Source: Gilliamella sp. Occ3-1
GTDB lineage: Bacteria; Pseudomonadota; Gammaproteobacteria; Enterobacterales; Orbaceae
Length of the DNA: 59,551 nt
Assembly (NCBI RefSeq): GCF_001690655.1
Contig: NZ_LZHQ01000017.1
Coordinates: forward strand, 1 to 59,551
Direction: 5' to 3'
Each line of letters begins with the position of its first letter. The stretch's first letter is position 1. A program made the translations under genes and the position numbers. Positions 8,648-18,555 of this stretch are shown here, one piece after another. The notes beneath the pieces were generated by a model. That model saw only the letters and a program-made list of their open reading frames with translations, made no database searches and had not been told where the DNA came from.

Positions 8648-9094
8648 TTGCTCGTCCTTTCTCGATTGATATTATTAATCAGTATCATCTTGACCAAAAA
8701 CAAAACAAATCTTTTTTATGATTTTTGTGATATGTGTCAATAAATTAATTTGTTTAATAGTTATATTCATATATGGTAATTTGAGTTTATAGCTTATTCA
8801 AAACTAATAAAAAACAAAATTAACACCTTATCATAAGTAAGTTATATGAGTGTCACCAATATCAATAAAACAAAAATAACCATCATGATTTGGCAAAATG
8901 GCAGAATATTTACAAAGTGTTAAGGAAAGCGTAATTGAAGCTGTTTATCCTTTGAAGCAGTAAAAAAGAACGTTATGAAACTGTTAGTTATGGTATTAAA
9001 CTTCTGATATAAGTTTAAAAATAAAAACCACTACTATCTTAGCGCACTTAATATTATCAATTTAAGAAATTGTTAGGTAAGTCATTGATTTTAA
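8648..9094. other. Gene-free spacer before tRNA-Cys
   Basis: I see no supported gene. A short plus-strand open segment beginning near 8900 (MAEYLQSVKESVIEAVYPLKQ, then stop) and a following piece in another frame (KKERYETVSYGIKLLI) may be relics of a coding sequence, but I cannot name the family. Confidence 0.3.
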
Positions 9095-9168
9095 TGGAGG
9101 CGCGTCCCGGAGTCGAACCGAGGTAGACGGATTTGCAATCCGCAGCATGGCCACTCTGCCAACGCGCC
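9095..9168 (-). tRNA. tRNA-Cys (anticodon GCA)
   Basis: The minus strand gives a complete 74-nt cloverleaf beginning GGCGCGTT and ending AACGCGCC-like acceptor pairing, discriminator and encoded CCA at 9095-9097. The anticodon loop is ATTGCAAAT with GCA (9134-9136) and the T-arm is GGTTCGACTCC. It closely matches enterobacterial tRNA-Cys. Confidence 0.97.
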
Positions 9169-9572
9169 TTGGAGGTCTATCTGAATAGGCTGCAAATAGT
9201 ATCACTGGCTTGACTAATCGTCAAGATTAAATAGATTATAATTACAGCAGTCACTTTATTTTTAACTAAATTTTAAAAATCAAATTTTTGTTCACAAATT
9301 TTTGAGCTTAATGCAGAGTTTATATGAAAAGTATAACTATCAATACTATTGAGAATTGCTCTACCTACAACATAATACTATTAAGTCTTAATTTGATATT
9401 TCTGAACTAGTAAAGTATCAAACGATAAATTGAAAAATTTTATAACCTACTAACGGATTATAGCGCAATATTTAAATCATAACCTCGGCATGAGTAAACA
9501 GCATATTCCCCAAAAAGATCACACAAAATATGTGGTTAAATTTTATTTTATGCTAGAGCAAATTGTACAATA
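9169..9572. other. Gene-free spacer upstream of tRNA-Cys
   Basis: AT-rich DNA with no coding sequence, repeat or hairpin I can support. The tRNA-Cys promoter should lie near its right side of the tRNA, but no clear -35/-10 pair stands out. Confidence 0.4.
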
Positions 9573-10190
9573 TTATTCTGATGTTTCGGGATATTTATAG
9601 ATCCAGGTAATATCTGGATAATTAGCGAATGCATTTGGAAATAAATAAACACCACTTAGAAATGGAAAATTAATTGACTGCCAATTAACATTAAAATCAG
9701 GTTGAAATTTGATGATGGAATCAAAAAGTAAAGTTGTACAATAAAGATGTGGTTCTTCACGGGGGGCTAATATGAAAGCTTCACCTTGCTTTGTTAAAAG
9801 ATCATTAACAATTTGTTGTTGTTGCTCATTAGATATAAAATTAGGTCTTGCTATAGCATATGTTTCGGCTAGTTCAGGCGTTATAAACTCTGCTAGAGTT
9901 GATACAATAACTTGGTTAGGATGGTCCTCATCATCGCTAGTCGTAGCATGAATAATTCTAATTTCTGGATTGATTGATATAATCATACCAATATGTGAAA
10001 AATCTCCACCACCTAATTGATTGACAATAAGGCTATCGGTTTGAACGCCTTTTCTAAAGATCCAATCTCCTACTTTAATTAAATAAGGCAATTTAGCTGT
10101 TGAATTTGAAAAATAAACAGGCTCGCTAGCAAAAACTAAATTTACTAGCATAATAAAAATAATAAGAAAAAATCTGCAATACTTCATCAA
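9573..10190 (-). CDS. YiiX-like permuted papain-fold (NlpC/P60-type) hydrolase, exported
   Basis: A 205-residue protein with a signal peptide (residues 1-21, ending LVFA). The layout is that of the YiiX/YebB/DUF830 branch of permuted NlpC/P60 proteins: a GDWIFRKG strand, then a His in DFSHIGMII (His66), and the nucleophile Cys151 in HLYCTTLLF near the C-terminus. Such proteins are cysteine amidases, esterases or proteases; the substrate is unknown and could be peptidoglycan, lipid or protein. It shares a strand with the lipoprotein gene upstream but a hairpin separates the two. Confidence 0.8.
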   Translation of the reverse strand: MMKYCRFFLIIFIMLVNLVFASEPVYFSNSTAKLPYLIKVGDWIFRKGVQTDSLIVNQLGGGDFSHIGMIISINPEIRIIHATTSDDEDHPNQVIVSTLAEFITPELAETYAIARPNFISNEQQQQIVNDLLTKQGEAFILAPREEPHLYCTTLLFDSIIKFQPDFNVNWQSINFPFLSGVYLFPNAFANYPDITWIYKYPETSE

Positions 10191-10206
10191 AATTCATTCT
10201 TAATTA

Positions 10207-10233
10207 AAAAGGGCAAATAATATTTACCCTTTT
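10207..10233 (-). terminator. Hairpin between lipoprotein gene and YiiX-like gene
   Basis: AAAAGGG (10207-10213) and CCCTTTT (10227-10233) with a mostly paired middle form a stem followed by T-rich sequence on either strand. A second perfect AAAATAGTTAT palindrome sits at about 10250-10274, over the end of the lipoprotein gene. Confidence 0.6.
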
Positions 10234-10271
10234 ATAATTTTTGAGAACAAAATAGTTATAATATAACTATT

Positions 10272-10688
10272 TTATTTAAGGTTAATTAACCATTTACCAT
10301 CAGCTTTGATTACTGATATATTTTTTTCCTCTTTTTTAGTATTATCTTTAAAAAATACGGTAGTTTTCACTTTAGCCATAGTTTTTTCATCATTGGTATA
10401 TTCTGCTGGTGCAGATTCAACTTTATCAAGTCCGCCATGATCATCAGTGAATTTTTTCCCACGCACTAACGCTTCTTGCATTTTACTCTTAACAAACATT
10501 CTCATATCCATATCTGTGTTATCACTATCTTTAGGAAAATTAATTAGACTCATAACTGTATCTGTATCACCTTTATAGATTGCTGTGATAAATTTTTCTG
10601 ATACTTTTTCAGGAGAATCATCATTCGAGCATGCTGTTACCATAAGTGCTAATAAGAAAATGCTTAAAAACTTTATTACTAATTTCAT
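10272..10688 (-). CDS. DUF4878-like lipoprotein
   Basis: A 138-residue lipoprotein. The signal peptide ends in the lipobox LMVTAC with the lipidated Cys20. The mature part has the pattern of DUF4878/NTF2-like stress lipoproteins: SPEKVSEKFITAIYKGDTDTVMSLI near the N-terminus and a terminal VIKADGKWLINLK strand, with a predicted cystatin/NTF2-like alpha+beta fold. The residue after the Cys is Ser, so outer-membrane sorting is expected (an Asp there would retain it in the inner membrane). Function is unknown. Confidence 0.75.
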   Translation of the reverse strand: MKLVIKFLSIFLLALMVTACSNDDSPEKVSEKFITAIYKGDTDTVMSLINFPKDSDNTDMDMRMFVKSKMQEALVRGKKFTDDHGGLDKVESAPAEYTNDEKTMAKVKTTVFFKDNTKKEEKNISVIKADGKWLINLK

Positions 10689-10834
10689 TTTATTTCCGTT
10701 CCTAGTATTATTTATGTTTAATATTAAAATGTTAGAATTATGCTCCTAAATTGAATCCACAGAAAGAATCACAGAAAGCGACAAAATAATACTATATAAT
10801 CAAATAATTGCAAAGTAATATGGAATAATAACTA

Positions 10835-11542
10835 CTATTTAAAATTTAAAAGGATATCTTGCCAACTTTGCTCTAATTTAGCTTCAATAATCATTGGATT
10901 ATGTTGGGTTGGATGTTTGATTTCAAGTTTGCTTGCGTGTAACATCAATCGTTTGATATTAAAATAAGTTGCAAATGCACGATTTTGATGTAAATCACCA
11001 TGTTTGCTATCCCCCAATATTGGATGGAAAATATGTTTCATATGGCGACGTAGTTGATGTTTACGACCGGTTTGTGGTTTTAATTCAACAAAACTATACC
11101 TTGCTGTTTCAAATTTGCCAACCTTAATCGGAACTTCAATTTTGCTGATAGATTTGTAAAATGTAACGGCATCTTGTGCTGGTTTATTCTTATTAGTAAA
11201 TTTATCTGCAATTTTATCTAATTCTTCAACTAACGGGTAATCAATCACCGCTTCCCCCTCAACATAACCGCGCACAATCGCATGATACGTTTTTTCAATT
11301 TGTTTTTTTGCAAATTCTTCTGACATAATTCTTGCTACATCACTAGAAAGGGCAAACAACAAAACACCAGAGGTTGGTCTATCTAGCCTATGTATAGGGA
11401 AGACATGTTGACCGATTTGATCACGCAATGTTTGCATCACAACAACTGTTTCAGTTTTATCTAACCAACTGCGATGCACAAGCCAACCAGATGGTTTGTT
11501 AATGGCAATTAAGTCATCATCTTGATAAAGAATTTCAAACAT
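10835..11542 (-). CDS. truC: tRNA pseudouridine(65) synthase TruC
   Basis: TruC makes pseudouridine at position 65 of tRNA-Ile1 and tRNA-Asp. It belongs to the RluA family of pseudouridine synthases. The catalytic aspartate is Asp54 in HRLDRPTSGV, and the family segments INKPSGWLVHRS near the N-terminus and ELKPQTGRKHQLRRHM are present. The length of 235 residues is normal for TruC and too short for an S4-domain RluA paralogue. The start at 11542 (MFEILYQDDDLIAINKPSG) matches the family. It lies 22 bp downstream of ybhA on the same strand. Confidence 0.92.
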   Translation of the reverse strand: MFEILYQDDDLIAINKPSGWLVHRSWLDKTETVVVMQTLRDQIGQHVFPIHRLDRPTSGVLLFALSSDVARIMSEEFAKKQIEKTYHAIVRGYVEGEAVIDYPLVEELDKIADKFTNKNKPAQDAVTFYKSISKIEVPIKVGKFETARYSFVELKPQTGRKHQLRRHMKHIFHPILGDSKHGDLHQNRAFATYFNIKRLMLHASKLEIKHPTQHNPMIIEAKLEQSWQDILLNFK

Positions 11543-11564
11543 AGAATATTTATTAAAATATCAA

Positions 11565-12383
11565 TTATAAAAAGAGTTCTTCAAGCTCTTTAGCTATACT
11601 AGGGCCGTTATTATCACCAATGGCATAATTCGCTTTGGCTTTCACTTCATCATCAGCATTACCCATCGCAATCCCTAATCCAGCAATAGATAACATACTT
11701 ATGTCATTATAACTGTCACCAAAAGCGACTATTTCGCTTAAATCAATATTTTCGTACTCTGCCCAGTGAGTTAATCCATTTCCTTTGGTATTTCCTTTAA
11801 CTGCTACATCTGCTCGATTTGACCAAGACCATTCACACGAAAACATACCTAAGGAATCAACTGCATTTGAAAATTGTTGTAAAGCAGGTATATTATGACT
11901 ACTTGTTGCAAATTTAAAAATAGCGTCAGATTGCTCAATAACTTTTTCAAAATCATCTACTTTTTTAATTTCAGGTTGTAAAAACTCAGGCAATGATTTA
12001 ACCCACTTAAAAAAGCTTTCTAGATGATCATCTAACAATTCATAAGTCATCATTTTATCAGTATAAATTAATGTATGAATACCATATTGATTGACAAGAT
12101 TTAGTAGCATTCGAGCCTGATCTTTCGTCATTGGTTTAGCGGCAAAAGCATTTTGTTTCTCAAAATCATAGAGATAAGATCCATTACAACAAATTGCCGG
12201 GGTTGATAATTTGAGCTGATAGTAATAAGGATAAATTACAGAATGATGCCGCCCTGAAACTAAAATAACTTTCACACCTTTAGCTGTAATTTTTTCAATG
12301 GCCGCTATTGTTTCTGGTAAAATTAAACGATTGCCGGCTAACAACGTACCATCCATATCAAAGGCTACGGCTTTATACTTCAT
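11565..12383 (-). CDS. ybhA: Pyridoxal phosphate phosphatase YbhA (Cof-type HAD)
   Basis: This HAD-superfamily phosphatase helps control pyridoxal 5'-phosphate levels and can act on other sugar phosphates. Motif I DMDGT has the nucleophile Asp9 and acid Asp11; motif II is VSGRHH, motif III includes the Lys in KGNTKGNGL, and motif IV is AFGDSYNDISML. The strings PAICCNGSYLYD and CEWSWSNRADVAV are specific to the YbhA group rather than YidA or YbjI. The 272-residue length is standard. It is encoded just upstream of truC, probably as a two-gene unit. Confidence 0.9.
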   Translation of the reverse strand: MKYKAVAFDMDGTLLAGNRLILPETIAAIEKITAKGVKVILVSGRHHSVIYPYYYQLKLSTPAICCNGSYLYDFEKQNAFAAKPMTKDQARMLLNLVNQYGIHTLIYTDKMMTYELLDDHLESFFKWVKSLPEFLQPEIKKVDDFEKVIEQSDAIFKFATSSHNIPALQQFSNAVDSLGMFSCEWSWSNRADVAVKGNTKGNGLTHWAEYENIDLSEIVAFGDSYNDISMLSIAGLGIAMGNADDEVKAKANYAIGDNNGPSIAKELEELFL

Positions 12384-12449
12384 ATAATACCTCTTTTCAT
12401 TTCTGATCTTAGCTATAAAGACTGACTAAGTACTAAAAGTTCAATAAAA

Positions 12450-13055
12450 TTATAATTCTATTTTTTGACGACCAACAAACGAATGCGATAAGGTGGTACC
12501 ATCTACCATTTCGAGTTCACCACCAACTGGAACACCATGAGCTATTCTTGTTGTTGTTACATTAAACTCTGCACACATTTGCGCAATATAATTAGCTGTT
12601 GCATCACCTTCGACGGTGGGATTAGTGGCTAAAATAACTTCGCTAATCGACTCTGAAGATAGCTTTTTTTTCAATAAATCAAGACCTATATCACTAGGTC
12701 CAATACCATCTAAAGGTGATAAATGCCCTAATAATACAAAATAGCGACCACTATACTGCCCAGTTTGTTCAATGGCTACTATATCTGCTGGAGTTTCAAC
12801 CACACAAAGCTGCTCACTACTTTGACGACGAGCATTTGCACAAATAGTACAGATTTCTTGTTCGGTAAAAGTTCGGCATTCCTTGCAATGGCCGATATTT
12901 ATCATTGCTTCATGTAGCTCATGAGCTAATTTAATGCCACCTTGTCGATTTCGTTGTAATAAATGAAAGGCCATTCGTTGCGCCGATTTTGGACCAACGC
13001 CAGGTAAACAACGCAATGCTTCCATAAGTGATTCTAATAATGGGCTTATTTGCAT
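12450..13055 (-). CDS. recR: Recombination mediator RecR
   Basis: RecR loads RecA at gaps in the RecF pathway together with RecO and RecF. The 201-residue protein has the N-terminal helix-hairpin-helix ([20 protein letters not shown]), a C4 zinc finger (Cys57, Cys60, Cys69, Cys72) and the Toprim domain beginning [17 protein letters not shown]. The C-terminal Walker-like [17 protein letters not shown] is typical. In many relatives recR follows dnaX and ybaB; here neither neighbour is present, and recR sits between ybhA and plsY. Confidence 0.95.
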   Translation of the reverse strand: MQISPLLESLMEALRCLPGVGPKSAQRMAFHLLQRNRQGGIKLAHELHEAMINIGHCKECRTFTEQEICTICANARRQSSEQLCVVETPADIVAIEQTGQYSGRYFVLLGHLSPLDGIGPSDIGLDLLKKKLSSESISEVILATNPTVEGDATANYIAQMCAEFNVTTTRIAHGVPVGGELEMVDGTTLSHSFVGRQKIEL

Positions 13056-13266
13056 GAATTATTTGGTTTCCACATATTTGAGTTTTAAGATAATAATACC
13101 TTTTTTAAAAAATCTATCAAACAAGAATTATTCTATTGTTTAATTAACCAACGATAAAGTCAAAAAGATTGCAGAAAATAAGTAGGTAGGATGTTACATA
13201 ACGTACAATCTATGTTATAAAAGCACATATTCAAATATATAACATTATTATGTATAATTTTTTAGA

Positions 13267-13869
13267 CTATCTTTTGTTCTTGCTACGATGATAACTTTTT
13301 GGTTCTTCACCTTTAAAAAGGCGCATAATGTTATTATTATGGCGAACAATAATCAAACACGAAAGCATTGCAACTGGTAAAGTAAGCTCAGGTTTGAATA
13401 ACCAAACATAAAATGGCGCCATAAGAAAACCAATAATTGCAGCTACCGAAGAATATCCTGTAATTAGTAAAGTAAATAACCAAGTTAAAATAAAGCAAGC
13501 TGTAAAATCAAACCCAATTGGAGCCATCATACCTAACGCAGTTGCAACTCCTTTTCCTCCACGAAAATGAAAAAAACAGGGGAAAATATGTCCTAAACAA
13601 GCAAAAATACCAATAATACCTAAAAAGAAGGGTGTAATACCAAGCCGATATGAAATATAAACAGGAATTGTACCTTTTAACATATCAAAGATTAAAACAA
13701 AAATGGCTGGTAATTTGCCATTGAGTCGTAAAATATTGGTTGCTCCAGGATTGTGAGATCCATGTTCTGAAGGATTAGGTAAATGCATGATGCGACTAAT
13801 GATCATTGCACCAGAAAGCGAGCCAAAAATATAGGCGACTATGATCATCAATACAATTAGCAATGTCAA
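13267..13869 (-). CDS. plsY: Glycerol-3-phosphate acyltransferase PlsY
   Basis: PlsY transfers the acyl group from acyl-phosphate to glycerol-3-phosphate, the first step of phospholipid synthesis, in the inner membrane. Signature loops are present: GSLSGAMI, the [11 protein letters not shown] segment after the first helix, [18 protein letters not shown], and [14 protein letters not shown]. About five to seven hydrophobic segments fit the known topology. The start at 13869 is a TTG preceded closely by AAAGGGGGG; an ATG seven codons in is the alternative. It ends with a basic tail. Confidence 0.92.
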   Translation of the reverse strand: MTLLIVLMIIVAYIFGSLSGAMIISRIMHLPNPSEHGSHNPGATNILRLNGKLPAIFVLIFDMLKGTIPVYISYRLGITPFFLGIIGIFACLGHIFPCFFHFRGGKGVATALGMMAPIGFDFTACFILTWLFTLLITGYSSVAAIIGFLMAPFYVWLFKPELTLPVAMLSCLIIVRHNNNIMRLFKGEEPKSYHRSKNKR

Positions 13870-13994
13870 AATACCCCCCTTTCATCAACCAAACCATGCT
13901 GATAATTGCACTTAAGAATCTTACCAAACTCGTTATAAATTCAGTTTCTGTCTATTTTCAGTACTTATCTAACTATAATATAAATTAAAGTATA

Positions 13995-14028
13995 TAAAAA
14001 GACTGGGCGTTGCTCCTCGCCCGTTCTT
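13995..14028 (-). terminator. Rho-independent terminator of uvrA
   Basis: On the minus strand the stem AAGAACGGGCG pairs, with two mismatches, with CGCCCAGTCTT around the loop AGGAGCAA. It is followed by TTTTTATA and lies 23 bases after the uvrA stop. Confidence 0.75.
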
Positions 14029-14050
14029 TATATGCTAATTAATAATAATT

Positions 14051-16897
14051 CTAGACTACTTTTTGTTTTTCCAACAACGGTTTTAAATATTTACCAGTGA
14101 AGGAATGTTTAGATTTCGCAACCTCTTCTGGCGTCCCTTCGGCAATAATTTCTCCGCCACCATTACCACCTTCTGGTCCTAAGTCCACAATCCAGTCTGC
14201 TGTTTTAACTACATCCAAATTATGCTCGATAACAACGATAGTATTGCCTTTATCTCGTAATGAATGTAATTGCGTTAATAATTGTTTCACATCGGCAAAA
14301 TGTAGCCCAGTTGTTGGTTCATCTAAGATATACAAAGTACGACCAGTATCTCGCTTAGATAATTCTTTTGCGAGTTTTACTCGTTGCGCTTCACCACCCG
14401 ATAATGTTGTTGCTGACTGTCCAATGGTAATATAAGAAAGCCCAACATCAATCAATGTTTGCAGTTTGCGTGCTATCATTGGCACGGCATCGAAAAACTC
14501 GCGACCTTCTTCAACTGTCATATTTAAAATTTTGTTAATAGACTTTCCTTTATATTTGATCTCTAAGGTCTCACGGTTATAGCGAGCGCCATGACACTGA
14601 TCACAAGGAACATAAATATCAGGCAAAAAGTGCATTTCAACTTTGATTAAGCCATCACCTTGACAAGCTTCACAGCGTCCACCCTTAACATTAAAACTAA
14701 AGCGCCCTGGATTATAGCCTCGAGCTCGAGATTCTGGTACACCAGCATAAAGTTCACGGATAGAAGTAAAAAATCCAGTATAAGTTGCTGGATTAGAACG
14801 TGGCGTACGTCCAATTGGGCTTTGGTCAATCGCAATTACTTTATCAAAATGGTTAAGTCCTTTGATTGATTTATAGGGTGCTATTTCTGTTTTTTCTGCA
14901 CCATTGAGTTCGTTTTGGGCAAGGAGATATAAGGTATCATTAATTAAGGTTGATTTTCCCGAGCCCGATACACCAGTGATACATGTAAATAAGCCAACTG
15001 GAATATTTAATGTCACATCTTTAAGATTATTGCCGGTTGCACCAATAAGAGATAACATTTTTTTCTTATCGACTTTGGTGCGAATAGTTGGTATTTCAAT
15101 TTTTTCTTTACCGGATAAATATTTTCCTGTTAAAGATGTTTTACATGCCATTATTTGTTTGGGTGTTCCCTGAGCAACAACTTCACCACCATGAACCCCT
15201 GCCCCAGGACCAATATCAATCACATAATCAGCAGCCATAATAGCTTCTTCATCATGTTCAACGACTATAACAGTATTACCTAAGTCACGTAAATGCGTTA
15301 AAGTGTCAATCAGACGAGTATTATCTCGCTGATGCAATCCAATAGAAGGTTCATCCAGCACATACATCACGCCAACAAGACCTGCACCAATTTGGCTTGC
15401 TAATCGAATACGTTGTGCTTCACCACCTGATAATGTTTCAGCGGATCTTGAAAGCGTTAAATAGTTAAGTCCAACGTTAATCAAAAATTGTAAACGATCG
15501 TTGATCTCTTTCAAGATTTTTTCTGCAATTTGAGCTCGTTGCCCAGTCAATGTCAATTTATCAAAAAAATCCTTGGCTTGTTGCGTACTTAAATCACTAA
15601 TTGTTGGTAAATTTGTATCATTAATAAACACATTTCTTGCTGCCGTACATAACCTAGAACCACCACAACAAGGACAAGGTCGATGGCTAATATATTTTGC
15701 TAGCTCTTCACGGATAGTTTGTGATTCAGTTTCTTTATACCGACGAGCTAAATTATTAATAATCCCTTCAAATGGATGTTTACGCTTAACCACATCACCA
15801 CGATCGTTTGAATAAACAAACTGAATTTCGGTATTACCTGAACCATTTAATAAAATGTCTTTTATCTTTTCAGGTAATTTTTCATACGGTTTATCAATGT
15901 CAAACTTATAATGATCTGCTAATGATTTTAGCATCTGGAAATAGTAAAAATTACGACGATCCCAACCTTTAATCGCACCAGCAGCTAATGAAACTTCTGG
16001 CATCTGAACAATACGTTTTTGATCAAAATATTGTTGCACACCCAAACCATCACACTCAGGGCACGCACCAGCAGGATTATTGAACGAGAATAATCTCGGT
16101 TCTAATTCAGAAATACTGTAACCACAAATAGGACAAGCAAAATTAGCCGAAAACAAATATTCTTCAGCTTGTGGATCATCCAAATTGGCGACTTTAACAA
16201 TACCATTAGTGATCAAAAGAACCGTTTCAATCGACTCTGCTAAACGAAGTTTTAAGTCGTCACGAATACGAAAACGATCAACAACAACTTCAATGGTATG
16301 TTTTTTTTGCAATTCAAGAATTGGCGGATCAGAAAGATCATATACATCACCATCCACTCGTACCCGAATATAACCACTAGCAGCAAGTTGCTCGAACAGT
16401 TTAACAAACTCCCCTTTACGCTCAGTAACCACAGGGGCAAGTAGCATATAACGATTATCAGACGGTAACGCCATGATGCTATCGACCATCTGCGATATCG
16501 TTTGTGCAGCTAACGGTAAATGATGATTTGGACAACGAGGTTCTCCAATTCGAGCAAAAAGCAAACGTAAGTAATCATAAATTTCAGTGATAGTCCCTAC
16601 TGTCGAACGAGGGTTATGCGAAGTTGATTTTTGCTCAATCGAAATTGCAGGTGATAATCCTTCAATATGATCTACATCAGGTTTTTCCATCAATGATAAA
16701 AACTGACGAGCATACGCCGACAACGATTCAACATAGCGTCGTTGCCCTTCGGCATATAAAGTATCAAATGCTAACGAAGATTTACCTGATCCAGAAAGAC
16801 CTGTAATAACAACTAATTTATCTCTTGGAATGGTTACATTAATGTTTTTTAGATTGTGCGTTCTCGCACCACGAATATCGATATCTTTGATTGACAT
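14051..16897 (-). CDS. uvrA: Excinuclease ABC subunit A (UvrA)
   Basis: UvrA is the damage-recognition ATPase of nucleotide excision repair, working with UvrB and UvrC. The first Walker A is GLSGSGKS at about residues 33-40 and the second is GVSGSGKST in the C-terminal half. Both halves have LSGGEAQR signatures and LDEPS/LDEPT Walker B sites. Zinc modules appear as [27 protein letters not shown] and [14 protein letters not shown]...CDQCHG. I chose the ATG at 16897 (948 residues), which matches [16 protein letters not shown] and follows AGAAGAGA, rather than an upstream ATG ten codons earlier. A LexA box lies 48 bp upstream. Confidence 0.97.
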   Translation of the reverse strand: MSIKDIDIRGARTHNLKNINVTIPRDKLVVITGLSGSGKSSLAFDTLYAEGQRRYVESLSAYARQFLSLMEKPDVDHIEGLSPAISIEQKSTSHNPRSTVGTITEIYDYLRLLFARIGEPRCPNHHLPLAAQTISQMVDSIMALPSDNRYMLLAPVVTERKGEFVKLFEQLAASGYIRVRVDGDVYDLSDPPILELQKKHTIEVVVDRFRIRDDLKLRLAESIETVLLITNGIVKVANLDDPQAEEYLFSANFACPICGYSISELEPRLFSFNNPAGACPECDGLGVQQYFDQKRIVQMPEVSLAAGAIKGWDRRNFYYFQMLKSLADHYKFDIDKPYEKLPEKIKDILLNGSGNTEIQFVYSNDRGDVVKRKHPFEGIINNLARRYKETESQTIREELAKYISHRPCPCCGGSRLCTAARNVFINDTNLPTISDLSTQQAKDFFDKLTLTGQRAQIAEKILKEINDRLQFLINVGLNYLTLSRSAETLSGGEAQRIRLASQIGAGLVGVMYVLDEPSIGLHQRDNTRLIDTLTHLRDLGNTVIVVEHDEEAIMAADYVIDIGPGAGVHGGEVVAQGTPKQIMACKTSLTGKYLSGKEKIEIPTIRTKVDKKKMLSLIGATGNNLKDVTLNIPVGLFTCITGVSGSGKSTLINDTLYLLAQNELNGAEKTEIAPYKSIKGLNHFDKVIAIDQSPIGRTPRSNPATYTGFFTSIRELYAGVPESRARGYNPGRFSFNVKGGRCEACQGDGLIKVEMHFLPDIYVPCDQCHGARYNRETLEIKYKGKSINKILNMTVEEGREFFDAVPMIARKLQTLIDVGLSYITIGQSATTLSGGEAQRVKLAKELSKRDTGRTLYILDEPTTGLHFADVKQLLTQLHSLRDKGNTIVVIEHNLDVVKTADWIVDLGPEGGNGGGEIIAEGTPEEVAKSKHSFTGKYLKPLLEKQKVV

Positions 16898-16944
16898 AGA
16901 TCTCTTCTTTTTTGTGTTTTTAAACAAAATGGATAGAAAATTAA

Positions 16945-16960
16945 CTGTATATTATACCAG
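16945..16960. promoter_or_regulatory. LexA (SOS) box of uvrA
   Basis: CTGTATATTATACCAG matches CTGT-N8-ACAG except at one base, and the flanks extend the symmetrical TACTGTATAT...CAGTA form. It is 48 bp upstream of the uvrA start; uvrA is a classic LexA target in enterics. Confidence 0.75.
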
Positions 16961-17011
16961 TAACATTTGATTAAATATACAACTATATAGCTGAATATAC
17001 TACTTGGCTAA

Positions 17012-17051
17012 TTTTATACTAAAACACAGTATTACCGGAAACTTTTTGACA
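17012..17051 (+). repeat. Dispersed ~40-bp intergenic repeat, copy 1
   Basis: The segment runs from TTTTATACTAAAACACAGTA to CCGGAAACTTTTTGACA. It resembles copies at 32845-32884 (same orientation) and 51643-51683 (inverted). It contains two near-palindromes, TACT..AGTA and TTACCGGAAA, and lies between kdgK and uvrA. Confidence 0.6.
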
Positions 17052-17082
17052 AAAAATAAACTAAAAATATTTATTTTTACAG

Positions 17083-17108
17083 CAAAAAAAACGGTCATTA
17101 ATGACCGT
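17083..17108 (-). terminator. Terminator of kdgK
   Basis: ACGGTCATTAATGACCGT (17091-17108) is a perfect inverted repeat. On the minus strand it is followed by a run of eight T (17083-17090) and lies 16 bp after the kdgK stop. Confidence 0.85.
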
Positions 17109-17123
17109 ATTCGTTTATTTAAT

Positions 17124-18059
17124 TTAGTATATCAATTTTGGGGTCGCATCAACAGGAATAATTGCGCCACGATATTGTATAACCGTGCCAGCCACCAAGT
17201 GCCCCTGTAATGCTGACTGAGAAGGGTTCCTTCCACTTAAACGCGCCCCAAGATAACCAGCACTGAATGAATCACCAGCGGCCGTAGTATCAATCACTTT
17301 ATCTTTAGCGATTTTATTAGCAGGAACTTCAAAACGACCATCAGCAGAATCAATAATACAGCTATCATTGCCACGTTTAATAACAATTTCAGTTACACCA
17401 AATTGTTTTGTACGCTCAATAACTTGCTCATAAGGTAGCTTACCCCATAATAAATCTTCGTCATCTAATGTTAAAAATGCAATATCTGTAAAGCTAAGAA
17501 TATCAGCATAAACACTACGAGCCAAATCAAGACTACTCCATAAACGTGGACGAAAATTATTATCAAAAATAACTTTACCACCATTAGCTTTAACACGTTT
17601 TAAAAGATCTAATAACTTAAGGATACTTTCAGCATCTAAAATAGCAATACTAATACCGCTCAAATATACATAATCATAATGTTCAATTTGCTGAATTATT
17701 CTATCTGTTTCAGTTGTTTTCAACCAAAATTTAGCAGCAGCATCATTACGCCAATAATAAAAGGACCGTTCACCATGTTCATCAGTAACAATAGAATAAA
17801 GCCCCGGCATTTTATCAGACATTCTTTGTACTAAATCTATTTGAATGTTTTCTGTTTGCCAACAATCTAACATTTCTTGACTGAAAGGATCGGCACCAAG
17901 CCCGGTTACATAATGTATTGAAAAATCATTATCTTTTAGTAAACGAGACAAATAAACCGATGTATTAAGCGTATCACCACCAAAACCACGCGTAGTCGAA
18001 TCCTGATTCATCGACAATTCAATCATACATTCGCCAATAACAGCTATTTTTGTAGTCAT
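17124..18059 (-). CDS. kdgK: 2-dehydro-3-deoxygluconokinase KdgK
   Basis: KdgK phosphorylates 2-keto-3-deoxygluconate, from pectin or uronate breakdown, to KDPG, feeding the Entner-Doudoroff aldolase. It is a PfkB-family ribokinase fold of 311 residues. Its N-terminal motif is GFGGDTLNTSVYLSRL and the C-terminal PfkB signature is DTTAAGDSFSAGYLGARLSG with catalytic Asp (GD). IAVIGECMIELS, YYWRNDAAAKFWL and KVIFDNNFRPRLW are shared with E. coli KdgK and distinguish it from fructokinase. It is 25 bp downstream of a YhcH-like gene, forming a sugar-acid catabolic pair. Confidence 0.93.
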   Translation of the reverse strand: MTTKIAVIGECMIELSMNQDSTTRGFGGDTLNTSVYLSRLLKDNDFSIHYVTGLGADPFSQEMLDCWQTENIQIDLVQRMSDKMPGLYSIVTDEHGERSFYYWRNDAAAKFWLKTTETDRIIQQIEHYDYVYLSGISIAILDAESILKLLDLLKRVKANGGKVIFDNNFRPRLWSSLDLARSVYADILSFTDIAFLTLDDEDLLWGKLPYEQVIERTKQFGVTEIVIKRGNDSCIIDSADGRFEVPANKIAKDKVIDTTAAGDSFSAGYLGARLSGRNPSQSALQGHLVAGTVIQYRGAIIPVDATPKLIY

Positions 18060-18084
18060 AATATACCTATCATCCTTAATCTTT

Positions 18085-18555
18085 TTATAAATAATCTAAC
18101 GCGATTTTTACCACAACTTTGCGAACTGTTTCGATCTTATTATCAACTGCACAAAGCGGTTTATGCACTTCATTAGGTAAAAACACGATAAAATCATTTG
18201 GGTGTAATATCAACAAGGTTTCTTCTTTTGGTGTTTCAATAAAGGCAATATCATTTTCTACTAATTTATTATCTAACACTTTGGTATACGGCGGTAACGT
18301 ACTTACTGCCATACCCTCTTTCCCAACTAAAACAATCTGAACGTCAATATATTTTTCATGATATTCCGGATTAACGTCATGAATATGTCGCGATGTACTA
18401 TCAGATACCATAAAAAACATATTATCACCATCAATATCGTAACGCCCCACAGGCGTGTTATTATTGACATTATCTTTAATATATTCAATTGATTGCTTAA
18501 TTTTTTCGGGTAAATAAGGAATTAACCCTAAATGATTAATATTACCTAAAATCAT
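18085..18555 (-). CDS. YhcH/YjgK/YiaL family cupin-like protein
   Basis: A 156-residue member of the YhcH/YjgK/YiaL (EbgC-like) beta-barrel family, often encoded with genes for sialic acid, uronate or rare-sugar use. Family motifs are visible: VGRYDIDGDNMFFMV, HEKYIDVQIVLVGKEGM, and the metal-site-like FVIFLPNEVHKP region (here DFIVFLPNEVHKPLC). It starts at the ATG at 18553-18555 with AAGGAT upstream and precedes kdgK on the same strand. Their pairing suggests a role in handling the anomer or isomer of a hexuronate-derived sugar; this is inference. Confidence 0.85.
   Translation of the reverse strand: MILGNINHLGLIPYLPEKIKQSIEYIKDNVNNNTPVGRYDIDGDNMFFMVSDSTSRHIHDVNPEYHEKYIDVQIVLVGKEGMAVSTLPPYTKVLDNKLVENDIAFIETPKEETLLILHPNDFIVFLPNEVHKPLCAVDNKIETVRKVVVKIALDYL

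Noticed and set aside
14660..16806. Several plus-strand open frames of 60-112 codons inside uvrA
   Set aside because: They mirror the opposite-strand uvrA coding pattern and have no ribosome sites or recognisable domains.
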